A model generated the notes under the pieces. That model had not been told where the DNA came from. It was given only the letters and a program-made list of their open reading frames with translations, and made no database searches. Below, in pieces: positions 62,161 through 64,000 of a stretch of DNA of 64,000 nt; position 1 is the stretch's first letter, and every line of letters starts with the position of its first letter. The stretch is from Janthinobacterium sp. TND4EL3 (GTDB lineage: Bacteria > Pseudomonadota > Gammaproteobacteria > Burkholderiales > Burkholderiaceae_D): the NCBI RefSeq assembly GCF_900156175.1, contig NZ_FTMV01000003.1, forward strand, positions 248,001 to 312,000, written 5' to 3'. Both the position numbers and the translations under genes were made by a program.

Positions 62161-64000
<1,840 letters not shown>

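Overview
The window looks like chromosome from a Gram-negative betaproteobacterium of the Oxalobacteraceae (Janthinobacterium/Massilia type). The signs are high GC, a Burkholderiales-type trimeric porin, a Bug/TctC receptor, DUF2863 and DUF3563 proteins, and a TorF-type outer-membrane protein. This placement is an inference from gene content, not a database match. I see no insertion sequence, prophage, integrase or CRISPR array. The one RNA gene is tRNA-Pro(GGG).

Layout. 1-4.4 kb (minus): lipid A aminoarabinose cluster, read as Mth938-like gene, arnT, arnB, arnC, arnA (arnA leaves the window). 4.8-7.5 kb: alaA-type aminotransferase and homoserine dehydrogenase. 7.5-10.2 kb (minus): TctD/TctE-like two-component system with an RraB-like gene behind it. 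Divergent from it, 10.3-17.7 kb: a six-gene uptake operon (porin, orphan Bug receptor, ABC binding protein, fused permease, ATPase, AbrB-family membrane protein). A large hairpin region sits inside this operon. 17.7-20.2 kb: an uncharacterised operon of two paralogous exported proteins plus DUF2145, facing an HTH regulator whose upstream region carries four copies of one hexamer. 20.2-27 kb: DUF3999/DUF2339 membrane pair, then an LplT-PlsC fusion. 27-30 kb (minus): KaiC-like ATPase and hybrid histidine kinase. 30.4-37 kb: RND efflux operon with its TetR regulator last and a palindrome in the promoter. 37.1-43.8 kb: tRNA-Pro, S9 peptidase, acyl-CoA dehydrogenase-like protein, chemoreceptor and TorF-type protein. 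44-46.7 kb (minus): small unknown gene, WYL regulator, diguanylate cyclase. 46.8-52.4 kb: lactate use (GntR regulator, lutA-lutC-lutB, lactate permease). 52.4-64 kb: FMN reductase, DUF3563, sugar transporter, LysR/CoA-transferase pair, coiled-coil protein, TetR, M14 carboxypeptidase with CYTH phosphohydrolase, DUF2863, and the C-terminal two thirds of aconitase.

How the genes work together. The arn genes make and attach 4-amino-4-deoxy-L-arabinose to lipid A. The porin-to-AbrB operon brings a solute across both membranes and is probably controlled by the adjacent sensor kinase. The lut block imports and oxidises L-lactate. The CoA-transferase and aconitase serve acetate/succinate and citrate metabolism. 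The least explained part is the exported-paralog operon at 17.7-19.3 kb with its dyad array; the KaiC/hybrid-kinase pair and the 13.55-13.70 kb hairpin region come next.

Coordinates of starts were adjusted to ribosome-binding sites or family N-termini where the longest open frame looked too long. All motif alignments were made by eye.
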